A DNA stretch of 47,482 nucleotides, from positions 1-47,482 of the forward strand of contig PWUB01000355.1 in the NCBI GenBank assembly GCA_003563755.1, given 5' to 3'. Source of the DNA: Clostridia bacterium (GTDB taxonomy: Bacteria; Bacillota_E; SLMV01; PUMD01). Numbering within the stretch: the first letter of the stretch is position 1; each line of letters opens with the position of its first letter. The notes under the pieces were generated by a model. It did not search any database. It was given only the letters and a program-made list of their open reading frames with translations, and had not been told where the DNA came from. A program made the translations under genes and the position numbers. Shown one piece after another: positions 7,378 to 15,051 of the stretch.

Positions 7378-7997
7378 GACAGCAATAGGGCCAGCGTGCC
7401 CGCCAGTATGAGTACTGCCATGATCAAACCCAGGCATCCTCCGAGCCTCCCAAAACTGCGAGTCTCGCGCGCACCACCGTTCTGCACATCGGTGGTCGCA
7501 GCACCCGACCGTGCGGGGCTCCGGCGCCATCTCGACCGCCGCTGCCTTTCGTCGGGATCTGGGCGCATTCGCAGCTTCTGACTCTTCTTAAAGTGCTCAA
7601 CCTGCTTTCCTATCTTCCCCACGCGCTTGTATGCGGCTGCGAGGTTATTGTGGGCCACGTGGTAATCTGGATCGTACTTCAGGGCCTTCTCGTACAGGGC
7701 GATGGCCCGCCTGTTATCACCTCGGTCGAGATAGATGTTGCCGAGATTCGAAAGTGCCGCAGCATTGTGAGGATCTGAGAGAATCGCCCTCACGAAGCAT
7801 ATCTCCGCCCCCTGCATCTCTTCAAGCCGCGCGTAGGCCACCCCCGCCTTGTTCAGCACGTCAGGATGATCGGGCTCCTCCTCGATCAGGGGCAGAAGGA
7901 TTCTTAAGGCCTGGTTGTTGCTCCCCTGATCAATCAGTCTGACGGCCTCTTCGTACGCATCTTGTTGATCATTGCGATCGTCAACTTCCTCGGACAC
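7374..7997 (-). CDS. TPR-repeat protein with C-terminal membrane anchor
   Basis: A 207-residue protein with at least three tetratricopeptide repeats (about residues 13-130). One reads AAALSNLGNIYLDRGDNRRAIALYEKALKYDP, followed by HVAHNNLAAAYKRVGK. A basic, low-complexity linker (about 140-180) precedes a C-terminal hydrophobic segment LGLIMAVLILAGTLALLLS ending the protein, so the TPR domain probably faces the cytoplasm as a scaffold. GTG start with GGGGG six bases upstream. It appears to be the first gene of the operon that continues through the propeller protein, the small membrane protein, the DMT permease, CvpA and MscS. Confidence 0.8.
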   Translation of the reverse strand: MSEEVDDRNDQQDAYEEAVRLIDQGSNNQALRILLPLIEEEPDHPDVLNKAGVAYARLEEMQGAEICFVRAILSDPHNAAALSNLGNIYLDRGDNRRAIALYEKALKYDPDYHVAHNNLAAAYKRVGKIGKQVEHFKKSQKLRMRPDPDERQRRSRWRRSPARSGAATTDVQNGGARETRSFGRLGGCLGLIMAVLILAGTLALLLS

Positions 7998-8162
7998 TTA
8001 GAACCCCCTCAGTCTTCTTTCTTCAGCCGGGACTCATCTCCCCCTAAGGTTCTACCCTAGGATACCACAGGTCGGGAGGCTTCGTCTCACGACCGAGCGC
8101 CGACAGGAGTGCACCCCGCCGTGCAGTGCATAGGATTCGCCTCCGGGGATCCGAAATTCGAG

Positions 8163-9212
8163 CTACATCAGCCCGGCACCCAGTGCCCTCAGCGTGCGGA
8201 TGAACAGGGCTGCCCACAACACGAGGGAGAGCCAGCCCACCACGGGGTAGATGCCCTGGACCAATCGGACGAGGTCAATGCCGGACACGAGAAGGGCCGG
8301 CAGAAGGATGAGGGCAATGATCTTCTGTCCCCCCCGACCGGCCCTGCCCAGCCGACCGAGCAGGCCGCGTCCCACGGCGAGGCCGGTGGTCAAGAGTGAC
8401 AGGGCCACGAGCAGCAGGTATATCCTCGCCGCCCACGGTGTGGTCAGCTCCATCGCCACCCGCAGCGGCACCTGGGCGAACGCGACATGCCGGTGCACCT
8501 CCAGCATGAGACGCCACTCGGCCCAACAGACAAAGCCCAGCAGGGCGCCGCCCAGGGCTGCCCCGATGATGCAGGCTCGGCCACCTATCTCCGACGCCAG
8601 GCCCGGAAAGACGGCCATCGCAAACAGGAGGTTGTAACTGACGTACAGCACAGCGTCTGTGGTGCCCGGGGCTTCGGAGGTGGCCGCGATGACTCCGCGG
8701 GGAATCATTGGTGAAAGGGACAGGGCTGCGACGGCCAGGGTGACGGTGAGCACCGTCAGGAGGGTCATATTGACCGCCCAGGGTCCCCGCCGCCCTCCGG
8801 ACAGGGGAACGGCGACAGCCAGTGCCATTAAGACCGCTCCCGCACCGGCGGGCAGACCTTCGGGAGTCAACAGGGCATCACCCGCGGAGAGAACCACCCC
8901 CAGGACCAGCCAGTAGAAGACCGTCAGCAGTACATCCACGACTGCTCGGGCGGTTGAGTCACCCCAGGCGACACGCATGACCTCCGCCGGAGTCCGGGCC
9001 CTGATACGAAGGGTCAGAGCCATGAGACCCGCTCCTCCCAGGGTGAAACCCGCCGTAACGACCAGCACGCGGGCGATCCCACCCCCGGGTGAGGCACCGA
9101 GAAAGTGCATGACCTCCCGGCCGGTGGCGAAGCCTCCGCCCACGACCCCTCCAACATAGGCGGAGGCAACCAGGAGGCTGTTCTTGATGCCACGCCATGC
9201 ATGCGGGACCAC
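8163..9212 (-). CDS. YkvI-family membrane transporter
   Basis: A multi-pass membrane protein of about 349 residues from GTG 9212, which has GGAGGG six bases upstream; longer starts at 9236 and 9260 lack a good ribosome site. The first helix SLLVASAYVGGVVGGGFATGREVMHFLG matches the YkvI (COG3949) signature in the APC/LeuT-like superfamily. About ten hydrophobic helices follow, including AVFPGLASEIGGRACIIGAALGGALLG. Substrate unknown. It is divergent from yyaC with a short shared promoter region. Confidence 0.75.
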   Translation of the reverse strand: MVPHAWRGIKNSLLVASAYVGGVVGGGFATGREVMHFLGASPGGGIARVLVVTAGFTLGGAGLMALTLRIRARTPAEVMRVAWGDSTARAVVDVLLTVFYWLVLGVVLSAGDALLTPEGLPAGAGAVLMALAVAVPLSGGRRGPWAVNMTLLTVLTVTLAVAALSLSPMIPRGVIAATSEAPGTTDAVLYVSYNLLFAMAVFPGLASEIGGRACIIGAALGGALLGFVCWAEWRLMLEVHRHVAFAQVPLRVAMELTTPWAARIYLLLVALSLLTTGLAVGRGLLGRLGRAGRGGQKIIALILLPALLVSGIDLVRLVQGIYPVVGWLSLVLWAALFIRTLRALGAGLM

Positions 9213-9274
9213 GGCCAACCCTCCAATCGGCCTCATACATATTCTGAGCCGGATCTCCATATACTTGGGATGTT

Positions 9275-9853
9275 ATGGCTAGACAGAGGGTTACACCGGT
9301 GAAATACAGATTTGACCCCCGCATGGACAGCCCTTCAGTCCTGGGGCGCCGACTGGCCAGAATCTGCCGCGGCACAATGTTCGACGTGGTATGCGTGGGC
9401 ACAGACCGGTCCACTGGTGATGCCTTAGGACCGCTCACGGGCTCACTGCTTGAGGAGGAGGCTCTTTCAGGACTCCGCGTCTGGGGTACCGTCGATTCAC
9501 CGATCCATGCCGCCAATCTTGAATCTTTCATCGCTGACTTCGACCCTTCGCTGCCGGTGCTGGCCGTAGATGCCTGCCTCGGTCCCCGTCGGTACGTCGG
9601 CACCGTGTCGCTGGCTGAGGAACCTCTCCGCCCCGGAGCCGGCGTCAACAAACGCCTGCCCAGCGTCGGCACCATGCACATCACCGGAACCGTCAACATG
9701 AACGGTTTCATGGAGTTTTACATACTCCAGAACACACGGCTGAGCCGGGTCATGCGCATGGCCCGGTGGGTGGCATCGGGCATCATGTTGGCGACGGAAT
9801 GGATAAGGCAGGGAGCCCCGCGCGGCCCGGCAGCCGGTGGGGTATCCGACTGA
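9275..9853 (+). CDS. yyaC: spore-associated protein YyaC (DUF1256, GPR-like fold)
   Basis: A 192-residue member of the YyaC/DUF1256 family, related to the germination protease GPR and found in spore formers. Key segments are FDVVCVGTDRSTGDALGPLTGS (about residues 36-57), VWGTVDSPIHAANL, VLAVDACLG and a glycine-rich GAGVNKRLPSVG. The start shown is ATG 9275. A GTG at 9299 preceded by AGAGGG is also possible. It is the only clear gene left of the origin on the plus strand, so it is transcribed against replication. Confidence 0.9.
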   Translation: MARQRVTPVKYRFDPRMDSPSVLGRRLARICRGTMFDVVCVGTDRSTGDALGPLTGSLLEEEALSGLRVWGTVDSPIHAANLESFIADFDPSLPVLAVDACLGPRRYVGTVSLAEEPLRPGAGVNKRLPSVGTMHITGTVNMNGFMEFYILQNTRLSRVMRMARWVASGIMLATEWIRQGAPRGPAAGGVSD

Positions 9854-9856
9854 AGA

Positions 9857-9885
9857 GGGGCCCGGACGCACGGATTCCGGACCCC
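9857..9885. terminator. probable two-way terminator hairpin between yyaC and UPF0180 gene
   Basis: GGGGCCCGG and CCGGACCCC form a GC-rich stem with one mismatch between the converging yyaC and UPF0180 genes. No clear U-run is present on either side, so its efficiency is uncertain, but position fits a shared terminator. Confidence 0.4.
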
Positions 9886-9901
9886 GCGAACACCCCGATT
9901 G

Positions 9902-10171
9902 CTAACTGCCTCCGATAACCTCCAGGCGTCGGCGAACCTCCTCAGCAACCTCCCGGGGATCCATCCCCCGCGCATCTATGACGGGTACGGACACCGTGCT
10001 CCGCCCCTGACCCATGATGTTACTATCCCCACCGGAGATCACCACGCAGTCCACGTCCCGGGGGAGGTCGCCGCCCACCCTCGAAATGGGGGTCACATCG
10101 AACCCCTCGCGCACCAGCTGCTGGTGCATATTTTCCAGCCCGGCCTCCACTGCAATGCGAGCACCCTCCAC
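9902..10171 (-). CDS. UPF0180 (YkuS-like) protein
   Basis: An 89-residue protein starting with GTG. It matches the UPF0180 pattern: IAVEAGLENMHQQLVREGFDV, then a CVVISGGDSNIMG core, then VPVIDARGMDPREVAEEVRRRL. Function is unknown; the family is small, soluble and confined mainly to Bacillota. The ribosome site (GAAGGGAG) is part of the 3' arm of an upstream hairpin, which may limit translation. It is downstream of the phosphoribosyltransferase gene. Confidence 0.85.
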   Translation of the reverse strand: MEGARIAVEAGLENMHQQLVREGFDVTPISRVGGDLPRDVDCVVISGGDSNIMGQGRSTVSVPVIDARGMDPREVAEEVRRRLEVIGGS

Positions 10172-10179
10172 TCAAATCA

Positions 10180-10211
10180 CTCCCTTCGCCCGTATCTTGG
10201 GCGAAAGGGAG
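10180..10211 (-). promoter_or_regulatory. hairpin covering the UPF0180 ribosome site
   Basis: On the minus strand CTCCCTTTCGCCC pairs with GGGCGAAGGGAG (12 bp, one bulge) around AAGATAC. The 3' arm includes GGGAG, the apparent ribosome site for the GTG at 10171. The run after it (TGATTTGAG) is poor in U, so an attenuator or translation block is more likely than a strong terminator. Confidence 0.45.
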
Positions 10212-10216
10212 GGTGC

Positions 10217-10846
10217 CTATTCCTTCGAGCTTTCCTCGAGGTGTCCAAGAACTTGCTCATCGGTAACAGGGGGAAAACGTCGGTAGTATTGGCCAACGGC
10301 CATGAACGCGTGCGGGGTCTGCAGGATCACGGCCTCGTCGCTTTCTCTCATGAGCTGGGCGGCTGCATCGCGAGACGCCACCGGCACTGCCACGATGATG
10401 TGCGCTGCACCCATATTCCGAAGGGAGAGCAGAGCCGCGCGCAGCGTCATCCCGGTTGCCACACCATCATCGGCGAGGATCACGGTGCGTCCCTCGGCGG
10501 CCTCCCCCACGGATCCGTATACCTCAACTCGGCGCCGCAGTTCCCGGAGCGCCTCGGCCCTGGCCCGCTCGAACTGCTCGGGCGTGATATCAGAGATGGA
10601 GAGAATCCGCTCTTCCCTCAGGTGCGATCCGTCCTCGCCCACGGCACCGATTGCCAGTTCCGGGTTGTAAGGCGACCGGATCTTGTTGGACACCACGGCT
10701 TTCAGCGGGATGTCCAGGGCCCGGGCGATCTCGGCCGCAACAGGAACTCCGCCGCGTGCAACCCCTGCCACCAGGTCGTAGCTGCGCTCGGACTCCCGCA
10801 GCTCGCGCGCCAATCTCTGCCCCGCTTCGGCTCTGTCGGCGAACAT
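10217..10846 (-). CDS. phosphoribosyltransferase family protein
   Basis: A type I phosphoribosyltransferase fold of about 209 residues. The PRPP-binding loop is RTVILADDGVATGMT (about 125-139 counting from ATG 10846), with a preceding AGVARGGVPVAAEIARAL substrate/pyrophosphate loop. It matches the COG1926 group of predicted phosphoribosyltransferases, whose substrate is unknown. ATG 10846 follows GGGGG by eight bases; the upstream in-frame GTG (10855) is inside that site. It lies between the lipid kinase and UPF0180 genes. Confidence 0.82.
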   Translation of the reverse strand: MFADRAEAGQRLARELRESERSYDLVAGVARGGVPVAAEIARALDIPLKAVVSNKIRSPYNPELAIGAVGEDGSHLREERILSISDITPEQFERARAEALRELRRRVEVYGSVGEAAEGRTVILADDGVATGMTLRAALLSLRNMGAAHIIVAVPVASRDAAAQLMRESDEAVILQTPHAFMAVGQYYRRFPPVTDEQVLGHLEESSKE

Positions 10847-10874
10847 ATGTGTCACCCCCTAACCCGGCAACAAC

Positions 10875-11870
10875 TCAAAATAGTACGGGAAGCACCCGTG
10901 GTAAAGCATCGACGACGGCAGCCTCCTGCCGCACGTAGTCACCGTCCGCATGGAAGTTCGTGCCGGAAGGCCCCCTAATCATAACACGGCGCGCCCGGAA
11001 GTAAGTCACTTCCGGCTCAGCCACGTGTTCACCCCTGAAGCTGGAACCGAGGACACGCAGCAGTCGCACGCGACCCACCGGTCGCACCAGCATCACGTCC
11101 AGGTATCCGTCGCTGGGCTCTGCAAAAGGCAGAAGCATCATGCCGCCGCCGAGAAACCTTCCTATGCCGGTCAGAGTCAACAGCAGCTGTTCCTGCACCC
11201 TTATGTTCACCAGGCCGCCATCGTCCCTGTTCTCTATGATGTTGTCCCACCCTCCGAAGGTGTACTCGGAGACCTCGATGACGTCCGAGAGTTCGATCTC
11301 AAGCTGCCTGCTCTTGAGGGCGACGAAGTTGAATATGATCCCCATGACGTACGGCAGAGCACCGCCCAGACGCCGCGGCAGGCGATTCGCCATGGCGGCC
11401 ACGTCCGCATCGAAGCCGGCCCCACACATGTTGACGAAGTACCAGGGCGGCTCATCATCAGAAGCCAGGCGCCCAACGTCCACGTGGTGCCTCGGGCCAT
11501 CCAGGGCGGCCAGCTGCCGCCTCCAGACCTCCTCGATATCCCCCTGTAAGCGGAAGGTCCGAGCGAAGTCGTTGCCGCGGCCCAGGGGAAGGATGCCGAG
11601 ACACGGACCGGTGTACGCCCCGTTTCGATAACCGGCCCGCATGAGGCCGTTCACAGTCTCATGGATGGTACCATCACCGCCCACTGCCACCACGACGTCA
11701 TATCCTCGCAGCGCTGCGCGCTCCGCCAGCTCCACGGCCTGTCCTGGACGCTCACTACGGTAGCTGTCGAAGCTGACCTCTCCCCCGATCCTGCCCCGGA
11801 AGGACTCCCATCCCCTGAGGGCCCTGCCACCCCCGGCGATGGGGTTAATCAAGAACGCGATCCTCGTCAT
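10875..11870 (-). CDS. diacylglycerol kinase-family lipid kinase
   Basis: A 331-residue DagK/YegS-type lipid kinase that phosphorylates diacylglycerol or a related lipid on the inner membrane face. The N-terminal catalytic domain shows INPIAGGGRALRGWE, the nucleotide loop VVAVGGDGTIHETVNGL (about 63-79) and LGILPLGRGNDFART. The C-terminal beta-sandwich carries GAGFDADVA and ends PSGTNFHADGDY. ATG start with GGAG five bases upstream. The DgkB versus YegS subgroup cannot be settled by eye. Confidence 0.9.
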   Translation of the reverse strand: MTRIAFLINPIAGGGRALRGWESFRGRIGGEVSFDSYRSERPGQAVELAERAALRGYDVVVAVGGDGTIHETVNGLMRAGYRNGAYTGPCLGILPLGRGNDFARTFRLQGDIEEVWRRQLAALDGPRHHVDVGRLASDDEPPWYFVNMCGAGFDADVAAMANRLPRRLGGALPYVMGIIFNFVALKSRQLEIELSDVIEVSEYTFGGWDNIIENRDDGGLVNIRVQEQLLLTLTGIGRFLGGGMMLLPFAEPSDGYLDVMLVRPVGRVRLLRVLGSSFRGEHVAEPEVTYFRARRVMIRGPSGTNFHADGDYVRQEAAVVDALPRVLPVLF

Positions 11871-11895
11871 GTCGTCTCCGTTCTCTCTCAGCTGG

Positions 11896-12285
11896 TCACG
11901 ACTCCTCGCTCACAGGCGCCTCTGGTTTCTCCTCACCCGCCATGTGGCTGGTACCGTTGAACACGGCGCCCTTGTCAATGACCAGGCATTCGCAGTACAC
12001 ATCCCCCTCGACCACGGCATCGGCGGTCATCTCGACGGCTCCGCGGCTGCATATATTCCCCCTGACGGTCCCCGCTACCCTCACAGTGGAGGCAGAAATC
12101 CTGGCGACTACCTCGCCCGCCTCACTGACCGTGACGTCGCCGTCAACCTCCACGCCTCCCTTGACCCAGCCGTCAACGCGGAGGCTCCCGCCGCTCTTCA
12201 AAGTGCCCTCAATCCGAGCGTCGGCACCTACTACCGTGCAAATCTTGTGAGGATCCGCCTGTTCCTTCTTATCTCTGGCAAACAC
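11896..12285 (-). CDS. bactofilin (polymer-forming cytoskeletal protein)
   Basis: A 129-residue bactofilin forming a right-handed beta-helix that polymerises without nucleotide. Successive short beta rungs with V/I and G repeats run from about residue 20 to 105: VVGADARIEGTLKSGGSLRV, DGWVKGGVEVDGDVTV, ASTVRVAGTVRGNI, GAVEMTADAVVEGDVYCECL. Flexible charged tails lie at both ends. GTG start with GGAGGGG upstream. It directly follows an M23 peptidase gene, a pairing seen for bactofilins that position cell-wall hydrolases. Confidence 0.92.
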   Translation of the reverse strand: MFARDKKEQADPHKICTVVGADARIEGTLKSGGSLRVDGWVKGGVEVDGDVTVSEAGEVVARISASTVRVAGTVRGNICSRGAVEMTADAVVEGDVYCECLVIDKGAVFNGTSHMAGEEKPEAPVSEES

Positions 12286-12306
12286 TTCGTCACTCCCCTC
12301 CTGGGC

Positions 12307-13260
12307 CTAGGGCAGGTAGGGCCACGGGCTCACGGGATCCCCGTTCAACCTGACCTCGTAGTGAACATGGGGACCCGTGCTCCGCCCGGTGCTGCCCACG
12401 GTGGCGATAATCTGTCCGCTTACGACCCTCTGTCCGACTGAAACATCAATGCCATAGCAGTGCCCGTAGAGCGTTTCCGGTTCGGCACCATGGCGTATGA
12501 TCACAGTCTCACCGTAGTGAGCAACACGTCCCGCAAAGACCACGACTCCCGGGGCCGTGGCAACGATGGGAGTACCCTGCGGGGCAGCGATGTCGATGCC
12601 CCGGTGAAAGTCCCATCGCCCGGTCACCGGAGACACCCGCCATCCGTAGGTCGATGAAACGTATCCACCGCTCACCGGCCAGCGGTGCGGTACCGCCTCG
12701 CCCTCTGAGAGGTGGCCCGCGATCTGGGCACGCAGGTCACGGATCCGCACCGTATGGTCGCGTAGTGCGGCCGTCAGGGCCCACAGCCTGGGCTCCAGCT
12801 CGGCGTAGACGCCGGGCTCCTCGATCCCCAGCCCGTGGGCACGCTCCGGCCCAGCAGCCAGCTGCTGCACGGCACTGTGCTCGCCCCCGTTGATCCGCTC
12901 GGCCAGGGACGTGGGTCTTGAGGGCGGAGGGTCAACCCCGAGGGCTGCCGCCAGCTGGCGATCCAGTTCCTGTACCTCCTGCAACCGCTGCTCGGCCGCG
13001 GTGAGGCGGCCCGAGAAATCCGATATGATATCCCGCTGCTGGGATACGATCCTCTCAAGGTTTTTCACCTGGGCTGCTTCGCGCCGGAGGTGATTGTAGG
13101 AGTTGTAGGCAGCGACTGACGTCATGATCATCAGGATGCAGACGAGCACGGCCACGGGCAGGAGGAACCGGGGAATTCTCAGTGACCTCACCGGCCTGAA
13201 TCCGTTCACAAAGAGCAGCGTCCAGTGCATGTCCTGGGACGTCTTCCTGCCTCTGCCCAT
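12307..13260 (-). CDS. M23 family murein peptidase with N-terminal membrane anchor
   Basis: About 317 residues from ATG 13260 (GGGGAGG six bases upstream). A basic cytoplasmic tail and one membrane helix (FLLPVAVLVCILMIMTSVAAYN) are followed by a coiled-coil (about 50-105, LERIVSQQRDIISDFSGRL). The C-terminal LytM domain has the zinc ligands H and D in FHRGIDIAA and the HVHYE motif in GPHVHYEVRLNG, so it looks catalytically intact. It cuts peptidoglycan cross-link peptides. It probably acts with the bactofilin encoded next to it. Confidence 0.93.
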   Translation of the reverse strand: MGRGRKTSQDMHWTLLFVNGFRPVRSLRIPRFLLPVAVLVCILMIMTSVAAYNSYNHLRREAAQVKNLERIVSQQRDIISDFSGRLTAAEQRLQEVQELDRQLAAALGVDPPPSRPTSLAERINGGEHSAVQQLAAGPERAHGLGIEEPGVYAELEPRLWALTAALRDHTVRIRDLRAQIAGHLSEGEAVPHRWPVSGGYVSSTYGWRVSPVTGRWDFHRGIDIAAPQGTPIVATAPGVVVFAGRVAHYGETVIIRHGAEPETLYGHCYGIDVSVGQRVVSGQIIATVGSTGRSTGPHVHYEVRLNGDPVSPWPYLP

Positions 13261-13358
13261 CATCACCCTCCCCGAAGGACCTACTTCGCTTTCCGCAAAA
13301 GCTGTAATCAGTACATTTCGTCACCAATGGTGGAGGCTCCTTCATAGCTGACGGAGGA

Positions 13359-14051
13359 TCAGAGGAGGTTGGGTACGAAGCTCCAGGCGATCACGAGCAA
13401 GGGTGCACACAGAAGGGCAGGCAGGAGGTTGGCGACTCTGAGCCGCGTTACTTCGAGCATGTTGAGCCCCAGGGCAACGATTATGAGCCCCCCGCATGCG
13501 GTGAGCTCCCCCACCATCTCCGGCGTGAGGACCGCTGCTAAGCGGGCGCCGGCCAGGGCGATGCCGCCCTGGTAGATTAACACGGGAACAGCGGCGACGA
13601 TGACTCCGATGCCGACGGTGGATGCCAGCACCACGGAGGTGATACCGTCCAGCATGCTCTTGGCAAACAGGGTGGAATGATCCCCCTGGACGCCGCTCTG
13701 GATCGCCCCCATGATCGCCATCGGCCCCACGCAGTACAGCAGAGTCGCGGTGACAAAGGCCTCACCGAATCTCGACGTCTCTGACACGGCCGCCTTGAGC
13801 CGGTCGCCGAGGGCATCCAGGCCGTTCTGAATGTTCATCGCCTCTCCCGCGGCCCCACCCATGGCCAGGGAAAGAATGATGATCAGCACGTTCTGGGTAG
13901 AGAGGGCCATCTGCATCCCTATGAGGACCACGGCGAGGGCAACCCCGCAGGTCACCGTACGACTCATTCTCTTCGGCAGGGAGGGAATCAGGAACCGTCC
14001 GGCCAGCGATCCGACGACTATAGCCAGGACATTAACCAGGGTACCAAGCAT
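13359..14051 (-). CDS. DUF554 family membrane protein
   Basis: About 230 residues beginning MLGTLVNVLAIVVGSLAGRF, the usual DUF554/YdfK start. Seven or so hydrophobic segments with conserved glycines follow: MGGAAGEAMNIQNGLDALGDRL, VTATLLYCVGPMAIMGAIQSG, FAKSMLDGITSVVLASTVGIG. ATG 14051 is preferred over GTG 14060 by homology of the N-terminus. Transport-like topology; function not known. It lies just beyond the parS site, downstream of parB. Confidence 0.85.
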   Translation of the reverse strand: MLGTLVNVLAIVVGSLAGRFLIPSLPKRMSRTVTCGVALAVVLIGMQMALSTQNVLIIILSLAMGGAAGEAMNIQNGLDALGDRLKAAVSETSRFGEAFVTATLLYCVGPMAIMGAIQSGVQGDHSTLFAKSMLDGITSVVLASTVGIGVIVAAVPVLIYQGGIALAGARLAAVLTPEMVGELTACGGLIIVALGLNMLEVTRLRVANLLPALLCAPLLVIAWSFVPNLL

Positions 14052-14108
14052 GGCCACCACCCGCGTCCCCGGAGCGGGGTGCGATCACCCCCCTGTCGAG
14101 GAACGTAA

Positions 14109-14124
14109 TGTTCCACGTGGAACA
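14109..14124. promoter_or_regulatory. parS centromere site
   Basis: A perfect 16-base palindrome TGTTCCACGTGGAACA. The Bacillota consensus is TGTTTCACGTGAAACA, so each half differs at one matching position (T to C, A to G), keeping dyad symmetry. ParB loads at such sites and spreads as a CTP-dependent clamp. It lies about 45 bases past the parB stop and about 17 kb from oriC, as expected for an origin-proximal centromere. Confidence 0.9.
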
Positions 14125-14169
14125 CTGCACCCTTCGACGGCACCCTACCTGTTCGGTCTGCATCCGCAC

Positions 14170-15051
14170 TCACCCCCGCAGCATTATGTCGAGAAGCCGC
14201 TGCAGGTCGTCGTAGTCGTAGTACTCAACCACTATCCGGCCTCTCCCCTCGCGGTCCCTCATCGAGACCCGCGTGCCCAGGGCCCGGGACAGCCTGGTCT
14301 CCACGTCGCGCACGAAAACCTCAACATCGTCCCCGGCAGCCTCCTCGTCCGTCTCCTCACGATCTTCTTCCTGCGGCTCCTCGGCTCCATGCCTCAGCTG
14401 AGCCGCTGCCTCCTCCGCCGCCCTGACCGTCCATTCGCGGGCGACGACGCCTTTCGCAAAGGGCACCCTCTGCTCATCCTTCAACCCCAGGATCACCTTG
14501 CAGTGACCGAGGCCGAGTTCACCCCGCCGCACCATCGCCTGCACTTCCTCGGGCAGCTGCAGCAGGCGAAGGATGTTGGCCACCTGCGACCTGCTGACGC
14601 CGATACGCTCGGCGACTTCCGCCTGCGTCAGGCCGACCTGCTGCTGCAGCGATTGGTAGGCCGTCGCCTGCTCCAACGGGTTCAAGTCTTCCCGCTGGAG
14701 GTTCTCTACCAGCGCTACCTCCATCAGCTCTCTATCCTCGAAGTCGCCGATGATGGCCGGAATCCTGTCCAGTCCCGCCATTCTCGCCGCCCTCCAGCGG
14801 CGTTCACCTGCCACTAGCTCGTACTCATCTCCATGGGTGCGCACTATCACCGGCTGCACCACACCGTGCACCCGGATAGAATCCGCCAGCTCACTGAGCC
14901 TGTCCTCCGAGAAATCGCGTCGCGGCTGGAACCTGTTCGCCGTTATATCATCCAGGGAAAGCTGCCGGACACCCCCCTCCGGCTCGGGCATCTCGGTCGT
15001 TCCCAAGAGGGCCTCAAGGCCCTTGCCCAGCCTGCGGTTCTTACGCGCCAC
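14170..15051 (-). CDS. parB: chromosome partitioning protein ParB (Spo0J)
   Basis: A 293-residue ParB, a CTP-dependent DNA clamp that loads at parS. The N-terminus KNRRLGKGLEALLG is the ParA-stimulating motif. The CTPase region contains FQPRRDF, LVAGERRWRAARMAGL and ALVENLQREDLNPLEQA. The HTH is LTQAEVAERIGVSRSQVANILRLLQLP. An acidic linker (EEPQEEDREETDEEA) precedes the C-terminal dimer domain ending GRGRIVVEYYDYDDLQRLLDIM. GTG start at 15051 overlaps the parA 3' end by 11 bases. A parS site lies just downstream. Confidence 0.96.
   Translation of the reverse strand: MARKNRRLGKGLEALLGTTEMPEPEGGVRQLSLDDITANRFQPRRDFSEDRLSELADSIRVHGVVQPVIVRTHGDEYELVAGERRWRAARMAGLDRIPAIIGDFEDRELMEVALVENLQREDLNPLEQATAYQSLQQQVGLTQAEVAERIGVSRSQVANILRLLQLPEEVQAMVRRGELGLGHCKVILGLKDEQRVPFAKGVVAREWTVRAAEEAAAQLRHGAEEPQEEDREETDEEAAGDDVEVFVRDVETRLSRALGTRVSMRDREGRGRIVVEYYDYDDLQRLLDIMLRG

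Noticed and set aside
9899..10978. 359-codon plus-strand open frame opposite UPF0180 and phosphoribosyltransferase genes
   Set aside because: Both minus-strand genes are recognised families; the plus-strand product has no recognisable features.
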